Positions 51,233-59,901 of a DNA stretch of 64,000 nucleotides are shown here, piece after piece. The notes below the pieces were generated by a model, which did no database searches, was not told where the DNA came from, and saw nothing but the letters and a program-made list of their open reading frames with translations. The translations under genes were made by a program, and so were the position numbers. Origin of the DNA: Solirubrobacterales bacterium (GTDB lineage Bacteria; Actinomycetota; Thermoleophilia; Solirubrobacterales; 70-9); assembly GCA_020438355.1 (NCBI GenBank), contig JAGQUT010000004.1, forward strand, positions 1-64,000, read 5' to 3'. The first letter of the stretch is position 1; each line of letters opens with the position of its first letter.

Positions 51233-53932
51233 TTGAAGAAGCAGACTCATGGTCGTCGCCTGCTGGTTGCGGTCCTGGCACTGGTTGCCGGACTTGCCAC
51301 TTTCACCACCCAGGCTGAGGCGGGTAAGGAGAAGAAGGCAAAGCCGGCGAATGTTTCGTTGACGGTTGTCACGACCAATCAGCAGCAGCTTGTGAGTCAG
51401 AAGAAGCTGCGGGTGAAGGTCAAGTCGACCGGCAAGGCTTCTCCGAAGCTCACCGTTGTCAGTGGCGGCAAGAGCAACTACTTCAAGGCTGCGACGGTGA
51501 AGTTCAAGAAGAAGGGCACCAAAACGGTGAACCTTGCCTTGACTTCGAGTGGCCGTACCGCTCTGGGTAAGTGTGGCGCGAAGACCGTGACGGTCAACGC
51601 GGCATACAAGAAGGGCAAGAAGAAGGCCAAGGCCTCAAAGAAGAAGACCCTCGCCAAGTGGGCCAACAACCCCGACTGTTTCGTGACCGTCGACCTCGGC
51701 GACAACCCCGAAACCTGCGACTTCCTCGATGCCACCGCCTGTCTGCACCCTTGGCCGAACGATTACTTCATGAAGAACGATTCGACCAGTGCGACAGGCA
51801 AACGGCTTGACCTGGCGGCTGCGTCGACGCCCGCCAACAAGAACGGCGTGAACATCAGCGTTACCGACATCAACCGTGGTGACGGCTTCAGCCCGGGCAA
51901 CCTGATCGTGCTGAAGATTCCCGGGCTTGACACGCCGGCCGCATTCGAGAACAACGATTTCGTGACCCTGGGTGATCTACACGCCTATGACGATCCCGCC
52001 CAGCGCGTTCTGCTGATCGATGCCGATACGGGCGAGCGCCAGCCGATCTGGGCCGAGCTCGATGCCAATCCCACCTCAACCGATCCGAACGAGGAAGGTC
52101 CGGGTGGAATCAACACCAACCCGACCAACACCGAGCCGGTCAACATCATCGTTCGTCCGGCCAGGAACCTCGAGTGGGGCCACCGGTACATAGTTGCCTT
52201 CCGTGACCTCAGGGATGCTGACAACAATTCGATCCCCGCTCCGCTTGGTTTCCAGGTCTACCGCGACAACCTGCTCACCCGGCAGGCCATCGTCGAGGAC
52301 CGTCGCGATCACATGAACTCGGTGATCGGTGACCTGGTCAACAAGGCCGGTGTCGAGCGTTCCAGCCTCTACATGGCCTGGGACTTCACAGTTGCTTCGC
52401 AGGAGAGCGTTGCTGGTCGTGCCCTGCAGGTTCGTGACGATGCCTTCGCAAGGCTGGGCGACAACAACCTCGCAAACCGGGTCATCGAAGGGGACAGCCC
52501 CGAGGTCGTGGTGACATACGCCTGTGACCGGTACGAGAACCCCAACCCCAACGCACCGGTCTCCGACGAATGCCGCAACGGACCCAATGCGCCTTCCGGA
52601 ACCGACAAGCGCCCAAGCGTGCCGGGGTCGGATCTGATCCGGGTGATTGACGGCTACATCAACGACGTCCCCTGCTACCTGAACCAGAACGGTTGTCCCA
52701 CCGGTTCGACCTTCAACTTCAAGGCAGACCACACGGTTGATTTCAACCCGGCCTACACGATGGATGTACCGTTCCGTTGCTTCATTCCGACCGCGGTTCA
52801 GCCCGGCGGCGAGAACACGGCTGTAACCCCGGGCCAGGCTGGCATCTATGGCCACGGCCTGCTGGGGGATCTCAACCAGATCACTTCCGCCGGTCCTGTC
52901 AACGTCGGCAACCATGGTGGCAGCGTCTGGTGCGGAGCCAACTGGGACGGCTTCTCGACCAGTGATCTGCTCTCGGTCTTCCAGTCGCTGAGCGACATGT
53001 CGAATTTCCCGAAGATGGCCGACCGCATGGTCCAGGGATTCGTCAACTTCATGATGATCCAGCGGGCGATGATCCACCAGGACGGGTTCGCCGACAATCC
53101 GGCCTTCCAGCTCGACCCCGATGGCGTCGGAGGAGAGGATCCGGTTTCGGTCATCGACGTTTCGGGGTTCCCGAACACGCGCGGCATCTACATGGGAATC
53201 AGCCAGGGCGGCATCATGGGCGGCGCCCTGATGGCGCTGACCCCGGACTCCGACTACGGGGTGCTGGGCGTGCCGGGAATGAACTACTCGACCCTGCTGC
53301 GCCGTTCGGTGGACTCGGACCAGTACTTCAAGACCCCGGGCGTCGGGCTCTACAGCAACTACCCCGACGAGCATGAGCGGCCCCTGCTGCTTTCGGTCGT
53401 CCAGCTGATGTGGGACAGGGGAGAGGCGAACGGTTACGCCAACAACATGACCCTCGATCCGCTTCCGGACACGCCGGAGCACAGGGTCATGCTGCGGGTT
53501 GCCTACGGCGACCACCAGGTGACCAACTACTCGGCTGAGGTCGAGGCCCGCACGATCGGTGCAGGCGTCTACTCACCGGCGCTGAATGCCGACCGCCACT
53601 GGGATGTCGATCCTTTCCTGGGAATGGAGAAGGTGACCTCATTCCCGAACGTTGGCGACAGCATGCTCGTCTACTACGACAGCGGACCGGTCGACTTCGT
53701 CGGTGACCGCGGAGCAGGAATCGGCAAGCCCCCGATCGAAGAGCTTCCGCCTAGAACCGAATGGGGTTACGGGCGAGACCCGCACGAGGATCCGCGACGC
53801 TCGCCTGACGGTATCGACCAGGCGACGACGTTCCTCCAGAACGCGACTATCAACAGCTGTGAAGTGATCACGCCGATTCCCGCCGGCGACGCCCACTGCT
53901 ATGCGAACAACTACACGGGGCCTACTCCGTAG
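51233..53932 (+). CDS. Secreted lipase/esterase-like protein (VolA-type fold)
   Basis: 899 residues from a TTG with GGGAGA a few bases upstream. Signal peptide with basic start and core LLVAVLALVAGLATFTT, likely cleaved after AEA. Residues about 30-160 form a Lys-rich, Ig-like surface domain (VKFKKKGTKTVNLALTSSGR), then the part resembling bacterial VolA-type lipases: WPNDYF, NIIVRPARNLEWGHRYIVAF, DFTVASQES, and a hydrolase elbow GISQGGIMGG holding the candidate nucleophile Ser. Probably an extracellular, cell-wall-associated esterase or lipase. Catalytic acid and His are not assigned. A strong terminator follows, so it is a single-gene unit. Confidence 0.75.
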   Translation: MKKQTHGRRLLVAVLALVAGLATFTTQAEAGKEKKAKPANVSLTVVTTNQQQLVSQKKLRVKVKSTGKASPKLTVVSGGKSNYFKAATVKFKKKGTKTVNLALTSSGRTALGKCGAKTVTVNAAYKKGKKKAKASKKKTLAKWANNPDCFVTVDLGDNPETCDFLDATACLHPWPNDYFMKNDSTSATGKRLDLAAASTPANKNGVNISVTDINRGDGFSPGNLIVLKIPGLDTPAAFENNDFVTLGDLHAYDDPAQRVLLIDADTGERQPIWAELDANPTSTDPNEEGPGGINTNPTNTEPVNIIVRPARNLEWGHRYIVAFRDLRDADNNSIPAPLGFQVYRDNLLTRQAIVEDRRDHMNSVIGDLVNKAGVERSSLYMAWDFTVASQESVAGRALQVRDDAFARLGDNNLANRVIEGDSPEVVVTYACDRYENPNPNAPVSDECRNGPNAPSGTDKRPSVPGSDLIRVIDGYINDVPCYLNQNGCPTGSTFNFKADHTVDFNPAYTMDVPFRCFIPTAVQPGGENTAVTPGQAGIYGHGLLGDLNQITSAGPVNVGNHGGSVWCGANWDGFSTSDLLSVFQSLSDMSNFPKMADRMVQGFVNFMMIQRAMIHQDGFADNPAFQLDPDGVGGEDPVSVIDVSGFPNTRGIYMGISQGGIMGGALMALTPDSDYGVLGVPGMNYSTLLRRSVDSDQYFKTPGVGLYSNYPDEHERPLLLSVVQLMWDRGEANGYANNMTLDPLPDTPEHRVMLRVAYGDHQVTNYSAEVEARTIGAGVYSPALNADRHWDVDPFLGMEKVTSFPNVGDSMLVYYDSGPVDFVGDRGAGIGKPPIEELPPRTEWGYGRDPHEDPRRSPDGIDQATTFLQNATINSCEVITPIPAGDAHCYANNYTGPTP

Positions 53933-53945
53933 CTCCCGACGGACG

Positions 53946-53984
53946 GGGCCTGCCGGACTTTCCCGGCAGGCCCTCTCTTTTTCT
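53946..53984 (+). terminator. Intrinsic terminator of the lipase-like gene
   Basis: GGGCCTGCCGG (53946-53956) and CCGGCAGGCCC (53963-53973) form a perfect eleven-pair stem with a six-base loop, followed directly by TCTCTTTTTCT. This is the clearest gene-end terminator in the window. Confidence 0.88.
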
Positions 53985-53990
53985 CCACTT

Positions 53991-54012
53991 ACAAGTCAGT
54001 TGACTGACTTGT
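53991..54012. promoter_or_regulatory. TetR operator upstream of tetR-P450
   Basis: ACAAGTCAGT (53991-54000) and ACTGACTTGT (54003-54012) are perfect ten-base inverted half-sites around TG. The palindrome ends one base before the -10 box TATATT (54014-54019), so a bound repressor would block RNA polymerase. Expected to be the autoregulatory site of the adjacent TetR protein. Confidence 0.75.
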
Positions 54013-54026
54013 GTATATTGCGCGCC

Positions 54027-54050
54027 ATGCCAGAGGGGATGAACTCTTGA
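54027..54050 (+). CDS. Possible seven-codon leader peptide before tetR
   Basis: ATG at 54027 lies seven bases after TATATT, exactly the distance of leaderless starts in this genome, and opens a short frame encoding MPEGMNS whose TGA (54048-54050) overlaps the TTG start of tetR at 54047. Ribosomes finishing it would be positioned to start tetR. Alternatively these bases are just the tetR 5' end carrying its ribosome site (GAGGGG). Confidence 0.35.
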   Translation: MPEGMNS

Positions 54051-54658
54051 AGGAGGAGCGGCGCCAGCAGAAGGACCGAACTGCCGCAACCAGAGCGGCG
54101 GTTCTCGAGGCCACGATCGAACTTCTGGTCGAGCGCGGATACGCAGGTACTTCCACCCGACTCGCGGCGGAGAAGGCCGGCGTTTCGCTTGGGTCCCTCC
54201 AGCATCACTTCCGAACCAAGGCCGAACTTACGGTCGAGGCGATGCGGTTCGTCAGCGCCAGGCTGGCAGACGAGTTTGTCTCGGCCATTCCTCGCGACGG
54301 CGATGAACTCGAGCGGGTGTCGCTGGCCCTCGACCGGCTGTTTGTCGTGTTCCGGGGCCCGACCTTTGCAGCTGCGATGGAGCTTCATCTCGCGGCAAGG
54401 ACGGACGACGCCCTGCGCGAACCGATGAAGAATCTTCATTCCGAGGACCGGATCCGGTTCAGGGAAAGCGCAATCGCCTTGATGCCCGGCATTGAGGAAA
54501 GACCCGGATTCGATGCCTGGTTGCTCATGTCGGTGTTTGCCATCCGCGGTCTGGCGGTGGCCACCATGGGCGTCGAAGAGATAGCGGAAGAGTGGAAGCA
54601 GCTCAGGGACCAGCTCGTCGAATCAGCAACCGACCTAGTAAGGCAGGAATCAACTTGA
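54047..54658 (+). CDS. TetR-family transcriptional regulator
   Basis: Repressor probably controlling itself and the cytochrome P450 gene that overlaps its stop codon. Start at TTG 54047 (GAGGGG upstream), giving 203 residues; a GTG at 54011 would put the start inside the operator and -10 box. N-terminal helix-turn-helix: ATRAAVLEATIELLVERGY, TSTRLAAEKAGVSLGSLQHH, FRTKAELT. The C-terminal ligand domain is of TetR_C type without recognisable specificity. A perfect palindrome stands at 53991-54012. Confidence 0.85.
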   Translation: MKEERRQQKDRTAATRAAVLEATIELLVERGYAGTSTRLAAEKAGVSLGSLQHHFRTKAELTVEAMRFVSARLADEFVSAIPRDGDELERVSLALDRLFVVFRGPTFAAAMELHLAARTDDALREPMKNLHSEDRIRFRESAIALMPGIEERPGFDAWLLMSVFAIRGLAVATMGVEEIAEEWKQLRDQLVESATDLVRQEST

Positions 54659-56094
54659 ACCAGAAACCGCTCCCTCCGGGCCCGAAAGGGCTTGACGCGG
54701 CCCGCTTCCTGATCAACACCACCCGTGACTTCAAGCAGCCGATGATGGACATGGCGCTTGAGTACGGAGAGGTTGCCCACGTTCGCAACCGTCGACGCGA
54801 CTTCATGGTGGTCAGCGGCCACGAGGCGGCCCGGCACGTTCTGATCACCAACCAGGACAACTACCGCAAGGGCCTGGAGTACGAGCTACTCAGGATCGTG
54901 CTTGGAGATGGACTCCTGACCAGCGAAGGTGAGACCTGGCGTCAGCAGCGTCGGCTCGTTCAGCCGATGTTCGCCAAGCGGTATCTGAAGAACTTCACCG
55001 CCCACATGACGCAGGCGACTGCAGAGGTGCTGGAGAGCGAGCAATTCGCCAACCTGCCCGACGGCGAGACCGTGGACGTGTCCGAGGTCATGATGGCCCT
55101 GACTCTGGACATCGTCGGTCGCGCGTTGTTCGGGGCGGACCTGAGCGGCGAGACTGCCCGGAAAGTCGGTCCGGCAATGAACGACGTGCTCAGCCTTGGC
55201 ACGAAGATGTCCCGGCGGCTGCCGACGTTCGTCCTCGCACACCTGCCGGGAATGAACCTTGAAAAGGCGATGTCGCTGAATCCCGAGGGCCGCCGCTTCC
55301 AGGCCGCGCTTGCCGACCTCAAGTCGGTCATTGACGAGATGCTCGAGGAGCGCAGCCGACAGGACCACACTGGCGACGACCTCGTCGGCGTGATGCTCTC
55401 CGCCAGGGACGAGGAGACCGGCGAGACGATGAGCAGGGAGCAGATCGGTGACGAACTGATGACCTTCATGCTGGCGGGGCACGAAACGACTTCGAACGCT
55501 CTTGCCTGGACCTGGCGGCGCCTCTCACTGAACCCGGCGGTTCGCGAGAGGCTCTTCGAGGAGGTTGACACCGTGCTCGGGGACCGGATTCCCGACATGG
55601 ACGACATGGACCGGCTGCCCTGGACCCGCGCCTGCGTCGAGGAGGCGATGCGCCTCGATTCGCCGGTCTGGACTGTAGGCCGGCAGGCGATCGAAGAGGA
55701 CGAGATTCTCGGCTACCGCATCCCGGCGGGATCAAGCGTGATGGTGCTGATCAGCATGATCCACCGGGACCCCCGGGTGTGGCCGAACCCCGAGGGCTAC
55801 GACCCTAACCGCTTCCTGCCCGAGAACACGAAGGGCAGGCCGCGGCAGGCCTACATGCCTTTCGGGGCGGGCAGGCGGGTCTGTGTGGGATCGACCTTCG
55901 CGACCGTCGAGGCCACTCTCCTGGCCGCAATGATCAGCCGGAAGCTGCGCTTCGACATGCCGAGCGGGGCGGAGACCGAGGCCGAAGCCGTGATCACCCT
56001 GCGTCCGAAGAACGGCCTTCCGATGCACGTCTTCCACCGGCGCCACGAGGCGCTGGAGGAAACCTCAGAAGAATCCGACCTGGCTGCCGTCTAG
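54655..56094 (+). CDS. Cytochrome P450
   Basis: Heme monooxygenase. I use the TTG at 54655 that overlaps the tetR stop (TTGA) with AGGCAGGA upstream; the protein then begins MNQKPLPPGPKGLDAARF, the usual proline-rich P450 start (479 residues). I-helix oxygen motif AGHETTSNAL (274-283), ExxR at Glu330-Arg333, PERF-like NRFLPE, and heme loop FGAGRRVCVG with Cys410. The long-chain type (no membrane anchor, CYP102/CYP4-like heme loop) suggests fatty-acid or alkane hydroxylation; redox partners are not encoded nearby. Repressed, by inference, by the upstream TetR. Confidence 0.92.
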   Translation: MNQKPLPPGPKGLDAARFLINTTRDFKQPMMDMALEYGEVAHVRNRRRDFMVVSGHEAARHVLITNQDNYRKGLEYELLRIVLGDGLLTSEGETWRQQRRLVQPMFAKRYLKNFTAHMTQATAEVLESEQFANLPDGETVDVSEVMMALTLDIVGRALFGADLSGETARKVGPAMNDVLSLGTKMSRRLPTFVLAHLPGMNLEKAMSLNPEGRRFQAALADLKSVIDEMLEERSRQDHTGDDLVGVMLSARDEETGETMSREQIGDELMTFMLAGHETTSNALAWTWRRLSLNPAVRERLFEEVDTVLGDRIPDMDDMDRLPWTRACVEEAMRLDSPVWTVGRQAIEEDEILGYRIPAGSSVMVLISMIHRDPRVWPNPEGYDPNRFLPENTKGRPRQAYMPFGAGRRVCVGSTFATVEATLLAAMISRKLRFDMPSGAETEAEAVITLRPKNGLPMHVFHRRHEALEETSEESDLAAV

Positions 56095-58295
56095 CCCTTC
56101 TCCAGAATCGGGTCGTTCGCAAGCTCGGGGGAGAGCGGCTCACCCCTGGGATCCTTGTTGGCGACCAGGTGGCCTTCCAGTGACACGTTCGGGATGATCC
56201 GGTCGAGCCAGCGGGGCATCCACCAGGCCTTGTCGCCGAGGAGCGTCACGACCGCCGGAGCGATCACCAGGCGGACTACGAGCACGTCGATCAGGATCGC
56301 CAGGCCGAGTCCGAGCCCGAACATCTTCGCCACGACGTCCTGCTGCGTCACGAAGGCCAGGAACACCGAGGCCATGATCAGGCAGGCGAAGAGGATGACC
56401 TTTCCGATCCTCGAGAGGCCATGAATCACACTCTCCCGGGGCCGGTCACCTTCCTTGTAGGCCTCGTGAATCCGCGAGAGCAGGAACACGTTGTAGTCCA
56501 TGGAGAGGCCGAAGAGGATCGCGAAGATCATCACCGGGACGAAGGACATGATCGGGACCCCGCTGTCCACGCCGATCAGGCTGGCGCCGATTCCCTTCTG
56601 GAAGACCGCGACGACCACGCCATACGCGGCAGCAACCGAAAGCAGGTTGAACAGGGCCGAAACCAGCGGCACCCAGAGGGAACGGAAGGCTGCCATCAGC
56701 AGCAGCACGGAAAGTCCGATCACCACCGCGATGAACACGGGCAGCCGTTCGGAGACCTTGTCCGAGAAATCCTCGAAGCTGGCCGTGTTTCCTCCGATGT
56801 AGGCGCTCAGTCCCGTGCCCTGGGTGGCCTCGGGGAGAGAGCTTGACCTCAACTCCTGGAGCAGATCACTGGTCGCAGCGTCCTGGGGCGAAGTGGTGGG
56901 GATCAGGAAGATCGATGCCATCTGGTTGTCCTGGCTCGGCTCTGCCGGCGTCACCTGGGCCACGCCGTCGACCTGACGCAGTTCGTTGACCAGTGTGTTC
57001 AGCTCGGCCCTGCTCTGGCTCGCGCCTTCAGGCGTGTCCACCGCAATGAGGAACGGTCCGTTCACGCCGGCACCGAATCCCTCGCTGATCAGGTCATAGG
57101 CGACCCGCTGGGTCTTGCCTTCAGGCTGGTTTCCGTCATCGGGGGAGCCAAGCCGCATGTCGAGCATGGGGGAGGCGAAAACGAGCAGAACGACCACTCC
57201 GGAAGCTATGGCTAGCCAGGGTCGTGCCGTGACCTTCTCGCCCCAGTTGCCGAATGCAGGGGAGGGACGGACGTGAGAGATCTTCTTCGGCTTCAACCAG
57301 CGCTGAAGGGCCCCGATCATGATCGGCAGGATCGTCAGGGCGGAGACGACGACGGCTGCCACTCCGATTGCTGCCCCGAGACCCATCTTGCCGATCAGGG
57401 GGATGCCGATGACGAGAAGGCCGGCGATCGCGACCATCACGATCAGCCCCGCGGCCAGGACCGCAGAGCCGGCCGTGGCAGCTGATTTGGCGGCGGCGTC
57501 ACGGACCGAGTCCCCGGCCGCAGACTGCTCGCGGAATCTGCCGAGTATCAGTAGCGAATAGTCGATACCGGCTCCGAGCCCGAGCATCACCGCGATCGTC
57601 GAGGCGAATTCGGGAAGTCCCAGCGGTGCGGCCAGGATCACCAGGAGCATCTGGCCGACCATCACGCCGATAAGGGCGCCAACAAGGGTGGCGATCATCG
57701 CCGCGAAGGAGCGGAAGAGGATCGTCAGCAGGATGATGGCGAGAAGGACCCCGATCAGCTCTCCTACGGGTACCTCCTGCTCCTGGGCGAGGTCAACGAC
57801 CACGCCACGCATCGCGACCTCGACCCCGGCTGACTCGACCGGCTCGGTTGCCTCCTCGAGAGCTTCTCCCTGCGCCTTCTTTACGTCGCCGAAGTCAAGG
57901 TCGTACCTGACGTCCGAGTAGGCGACCTGCTGATTCTCCGATATGGCCCCCGACCTCTTCGCGAACGGGTTGGAGACTGCCAGTACATCGGGCTGACCCT
58001 TGATCGTCTCAAGCGAATCGAGGATCGCCTGCTTGCGTTCGGGCTCGGTGAGGGTCCCATCCGTGGTGTGGAAAACAATCGTCGAGTCGACCCCGGCGAG
58101 AACCGGGCTGTGGGCAGAGAAGAGGTCGTAGGCCTTCTGGCTTTCGCTGCCCGGGGTGTCGAAGTCATCCGGGGGCGCTTCTCCAGCGGTACCTGAAAGG
58201 AATCCGATGCCGAATACGGCGATCAGGGCGACGACCAGGGAGCGTTTCCAGTGGCCGGTAATCGAGCGAACCATGCGAGCGAGTAGGTCGGACAT
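56091..58295 (-). CDS. MMPL-family RND transporter
   Basis: 734 residues, ATG with GGAGA five bases upstream. Twelve predicted helices in two repeats, each with a large extracytoplasmic domain after the first helix (about 35-165 and 395-500). Conserved MMPL features include the segment GLGAGIDYSLLILGRFRE and its second-half counterpart FGLSMDYNVFLLSRIHE, which carry the proton-relay Asp-Tyr pairs. Likely exports a lipid or hydrophobic compound. Divergent from a TetR gene with a shared palindromic operator. Its stop shares CTAG (56091-56094) with the convergent P450 stop. Confidence 0.9.
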   Translation of the reverse strand: MSDLLARMVRSITGHWKRSLVVALIAVFGIGFLSGTAGEAPPDDFDTPGSESQKAYDLFSAHSPVLAGVDSTIVFHTTDGTLTEPERKQAILDSLETIKGQPDVLAVSNPFAKRSGAISENQQVAYSDVRYDLDFGDVKKAQGEALEEATEPVESAGVEVAMRGVVVDLAQEQEVPVGELIGVLLAIILLTILFRSFAAMIATLVGALIGVMVGQMLLVILAAPLGLPEFASTIAVMLGLGAGIDYSLLILGRFREQSAAGDSVRDAAAKSAATAGSAVLAAGLIVMVAIAGLLVIGIPLIGKMGLGAAIGVAAVVVSALTILPIMIGALQRWLKPKKISHVRPSPAFGNWGEKVTARPWLAIASGVVVLLVFASPMLDMRLGSPDDGNQPEGKTQRVAYDLISEGFGAGVNGPFLIAVDTPEGASQSRAELNTLVNELRQVDGVAQVTPAEPSQDNQMASIFLIPTTSPQDAATSDLLQELRSSSLPEATQGTGLSAYIGGNTASFEDFSDKVSERLPVFIAVVIGLSVLLLMAAFRSLWVPLVSALFNLLSVAAAYGVVVAVFQKGIGASLIGVDSGVPIMSFVPVMIFAILFGLSMDYNVFLLSRIHEAYKEGDRPRESVIHGLSRIGKVILFACLIMASVFLAFVTQQDVVAKMFGLGLGLAILIDVLVVRLVIAPAVVTLLGDKAWWMPRWLDRIIPNVSLEGHLVANKDPRGEPLSPELANDPILEKG

Positions 58296-58346
58296 ACATC
58301 TCCAGAGGGGTGAGGGGAGGGAAGAGCGCCGGGCAAATTATCACAA

Positions 58347-58366
58347 TGACTGCAAAATTGCAGTCA
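58347..58366. promoter_or_regulatory. TetR operator between MMPL and tetR genes
   Basis: TGACTGCAA (58347-58355) and TTGCAGTCA (58358-58366) form a perfect nine-base inverted repeat around AA. It covers the -35 (TTGCAG, 58358-58363) of the rightward tetR promoter, 16 bases from GATACT (58380-58385), and lies within the leftward MMPL promoter region, so one repressor could control both genes. Confidence 0.72.
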
Positions 58367-58393
58367 CTGCATTTTCGCTGATACTCTTTGTAT

Positions 58394-59026
58394 GTGTTCA
58401 CCGTCGCCGCGAACAGCCTCAGAGAGCGAAAGAAAGCGCAGACCCGCGAGAAGATCGTGCTGGTTGCGCTGAACCTTTTCGCTGATGACGGCTACTCGAA
58501 CACGACGATCGCCAGAATCGCCGAGGAAGCCGAGATCTCACCGAGGACTGTCGCGACCTACTTTCCGGCCAAGGAAGACATCGTCTTCTACCTCAGCGAG
58601 CAGACCAAGGACCGGCTCGCACAGGCCATCTCCGAGAAACCGGAGGGGGTGGACACGATGACGGCGCTTCGCTCCTGGCTCAAGGAGGAGCGGGATCTGT
58701 TTGAGCAGCACCACGAGGTTATGGGCTGCCAACGCCGCGTGATCGACAACGAGGAATCACTGAGGGTGCGCGAGCAGGCGCTGATGCGCGACTTCGAGAT
58801 CATCCTCGCCGGCGGACTCGCCCAGGACCTGGGCATGGAGTCAACCGATCTCGAACCTCGGTTGGCGGCCGCCGCCACCATGGCGGTCTTCGACCTGATC
58901 AGGGATGAGCGCAAGCAGCGAGGTGACTTCGAGATGCCGCCCGTGGACGAACAGCTGGCAAAGCTGGACCAGGCACTCACCTTCATCACTGGCGGCGTCG
59001 CAGCCCTCCGCGAAGCTGGCGAGTGA
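58394..59026 (+). CDS. TetR-family regulator of the MMPL transporter
   Basis: 210 residues from the GTG at 58394, eight bases after GATACT; a TTG at 58388 is possible but would sit nearer the -10 box. Helix-turn-helix at about residues 28-65: LVALNLFADDGYSNTTIARI, AEEAEISPRTVATYFPAKED. The C-terminal domain resembles TetR proteins that regulate efflux and lipid genes (a MftR/AcrR-like pattern with RLAAAATMAVFDLI). Divergent partner of the MMPL transporter; operator at 58347-58366 supports autoregulation. Confidence 0.88.
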   Translation: MFTVAANSLRERKKAQTREKIVLVALNLFADDGYSNTTIARIAEEAEISPRTVATYFPAKEDIVFYLSEQTKDRLAQAISEKPEGVDTMTALRSWLKEERDLFEQHHEVMGCQRRVIDNEESLRVREQALMRDFEIILAGGLAQDLGMESTDLEPRLAAAATMAVFDLIRDERKQRGDFEMPPVDEQLAKLDQALTFITGGVAALREAGE

Positions 59027-59068
59027 GAAGACAGCCTGACTTCTCCGGAGACTGCCGTCGCTTAACGA

Positions 59069-59097
59069 CTCCGCCCCGACGCAGGGCCGGGGCGGAG
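59069..59097. terminator. Bidirectional hairpin between convergent tetR and cell-wall hydrolase genes
   Basis: CTCCGCCCCG (59069-59078) and CGGGGCGGAG (59088-59097) form a perfect ten-pair stem with a nine-base loop, between the ends of two convergent genes. No long T-tract on either strand. Confidence 0.6.
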
Positions 59098-59122
59098 CAC
59101 TTCCGTATTGGGAGGGAGGAAG

Positions 59123-59680
59123 CTAGAACTGACCGCCTGGACTGCGGGCGACGAAGCGGCCGGGGGTGGAGCGGAGACTCTTGCTCCAGCCGGGACCGTT
59201 ACCCGGAGTCATCGAGGTGTCGAACCGGAGGCCGGCGACAATCATGTAGGCGTGGCCTGGATTCGAGTAGACAGTGATCCAGCGACCCTTGCCGCGCTTG
59301 CCCCAGGACATGTATCCGGTCGAGGCCATTGGAGAGCTAACGAACCGTCCGCCGCGGAGGGCAAAGCTGACGGAACCGGAGCAGTCGTAGCCGCTGTCGA
59401 AGAAACTGCCGTGTCCGCCACCGTAGCGATAGGGCTTGTTGCGGATGCGGTTTGCCCAGGCGATGACCTTCTTCACCCTTGCAGGGGCGCTGGCCGGGGC
59501 GTAGGCCTTGCCGCGGATGAGCCTTGCCTTGCGGACCGGCTTGCACTTGCCGCTGCTGACGGAGAGTCCGCCGCTGGCGGAGGCCGACTTGCAGGATGCG
59601 GCTGCGGTCGAGGGGGAACCAAGAGTCATGAGCAGAGTCAGGGCGAGCATGCCGGTGAGGGCTGCAGCCACGCTGCGCAT
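59123..59680 (-). CDS. Secreted NlpC/P60-like peptidoglycan hydrolase
   Basis: 185 residues with a signal peptide (core ALTGMLALTLLMTLG, cleavage after TAAA). The catalytic domain is NlpC/P60-like: nucleophile Cys100 in GYDCSGSVSFALRGG and His143 in NPGHAYMIVAG. Before it, VKKVIAWANRIRNKPYRYGGG is the typical helix leading to the active-site Cys. It should cut stem peptides outside the membrane. A c-di-AMP riboswitch precedes it, a known association in actinobacteria (rpfA, NlpC/P60 hydrolases). Confidence 0.86.
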   Translation of the reverse strand: MRSVAAALTGMLALTLLMTLGSPSTAAASCKSASASGGLSVSSGKCKPVRKARLIRGKAYAPASAPARVKKVIAWANRIRNKPYRYGGGHGSFFDSGYDCSGSVSFALRGGRFVSSPMASTGYMSWGKRGKGRWITVYSNPGHAYMIVAGLRFDTSMTPGNGPGWSKSLRSTPGRFVARSPGGQF

Positions 59681-59721
59681 TGACGATCTCTGTTTTTCAG
59701 GGGTCGAGGTAATGATGCCGA

Positions 59722-59866
59722 TCTCCTTTTCGTGCCTGCGGGGTTAGCTGACGGGCTGGCGCTAAGGGAGCAGCGCTCTCACCTTCACTGGTGGGTTCGC
59801 CCCAACTACCTGGGTCCCCCGCTTCCCGGGCCATGAGGCGTCGGGAACTCGGCGTATCGGTTTTCA
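59722..59866 (-). promoter_or_regulatory. Cyclic di-AMP riboswitch (ydaO-yuaA type)
   Basis: Leader of the NlpC/P60 gene on the minus strand. Conserved segments are found in order: GCGGGGGACCC (59812-59822), GGGGCGAACCC (59793-59803), and CGTCAGCTAACCCCGCAGGC (59734-59753), all hallmark sequences of the ydaO-yuaA aptamer, with a variable hairpin between them. In actinobacteria such riboswitches switch off cell-wall hydrolase genes when c-di-AMP is high. Exact borders are approximate. Confidence 0.87.
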
Positions 59867-59872
59867 GAATCA

Positions 59873-59901
59873 CAAAGCATAGAGACTTTACTAATGCTTT
59901 G
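59873..59901. promoter_or_regulatory. CAAAGCAT inverted repeat upstream of riboswitch and rpiA
   Basis: CAAAGCAT (59873-59880) and ATGCTTTG (59894-59901) are exact reverse complements 13 bases apart, and a third CACAAAGC follows at 59903-59910. Located in the divergent region between rpiA and the c-di-AMP riboswitch. Likely an operator; regulator unknown. Confidence 0.45.

Noticed and set aside
52076-53515. 479-codon minus-strand frame opposite the lipase-like gene
   Set aside because: Val/Asp/Arg-rich antisense reading with no motif; the plus strand has a signal peptide and a hydrolase elbow.
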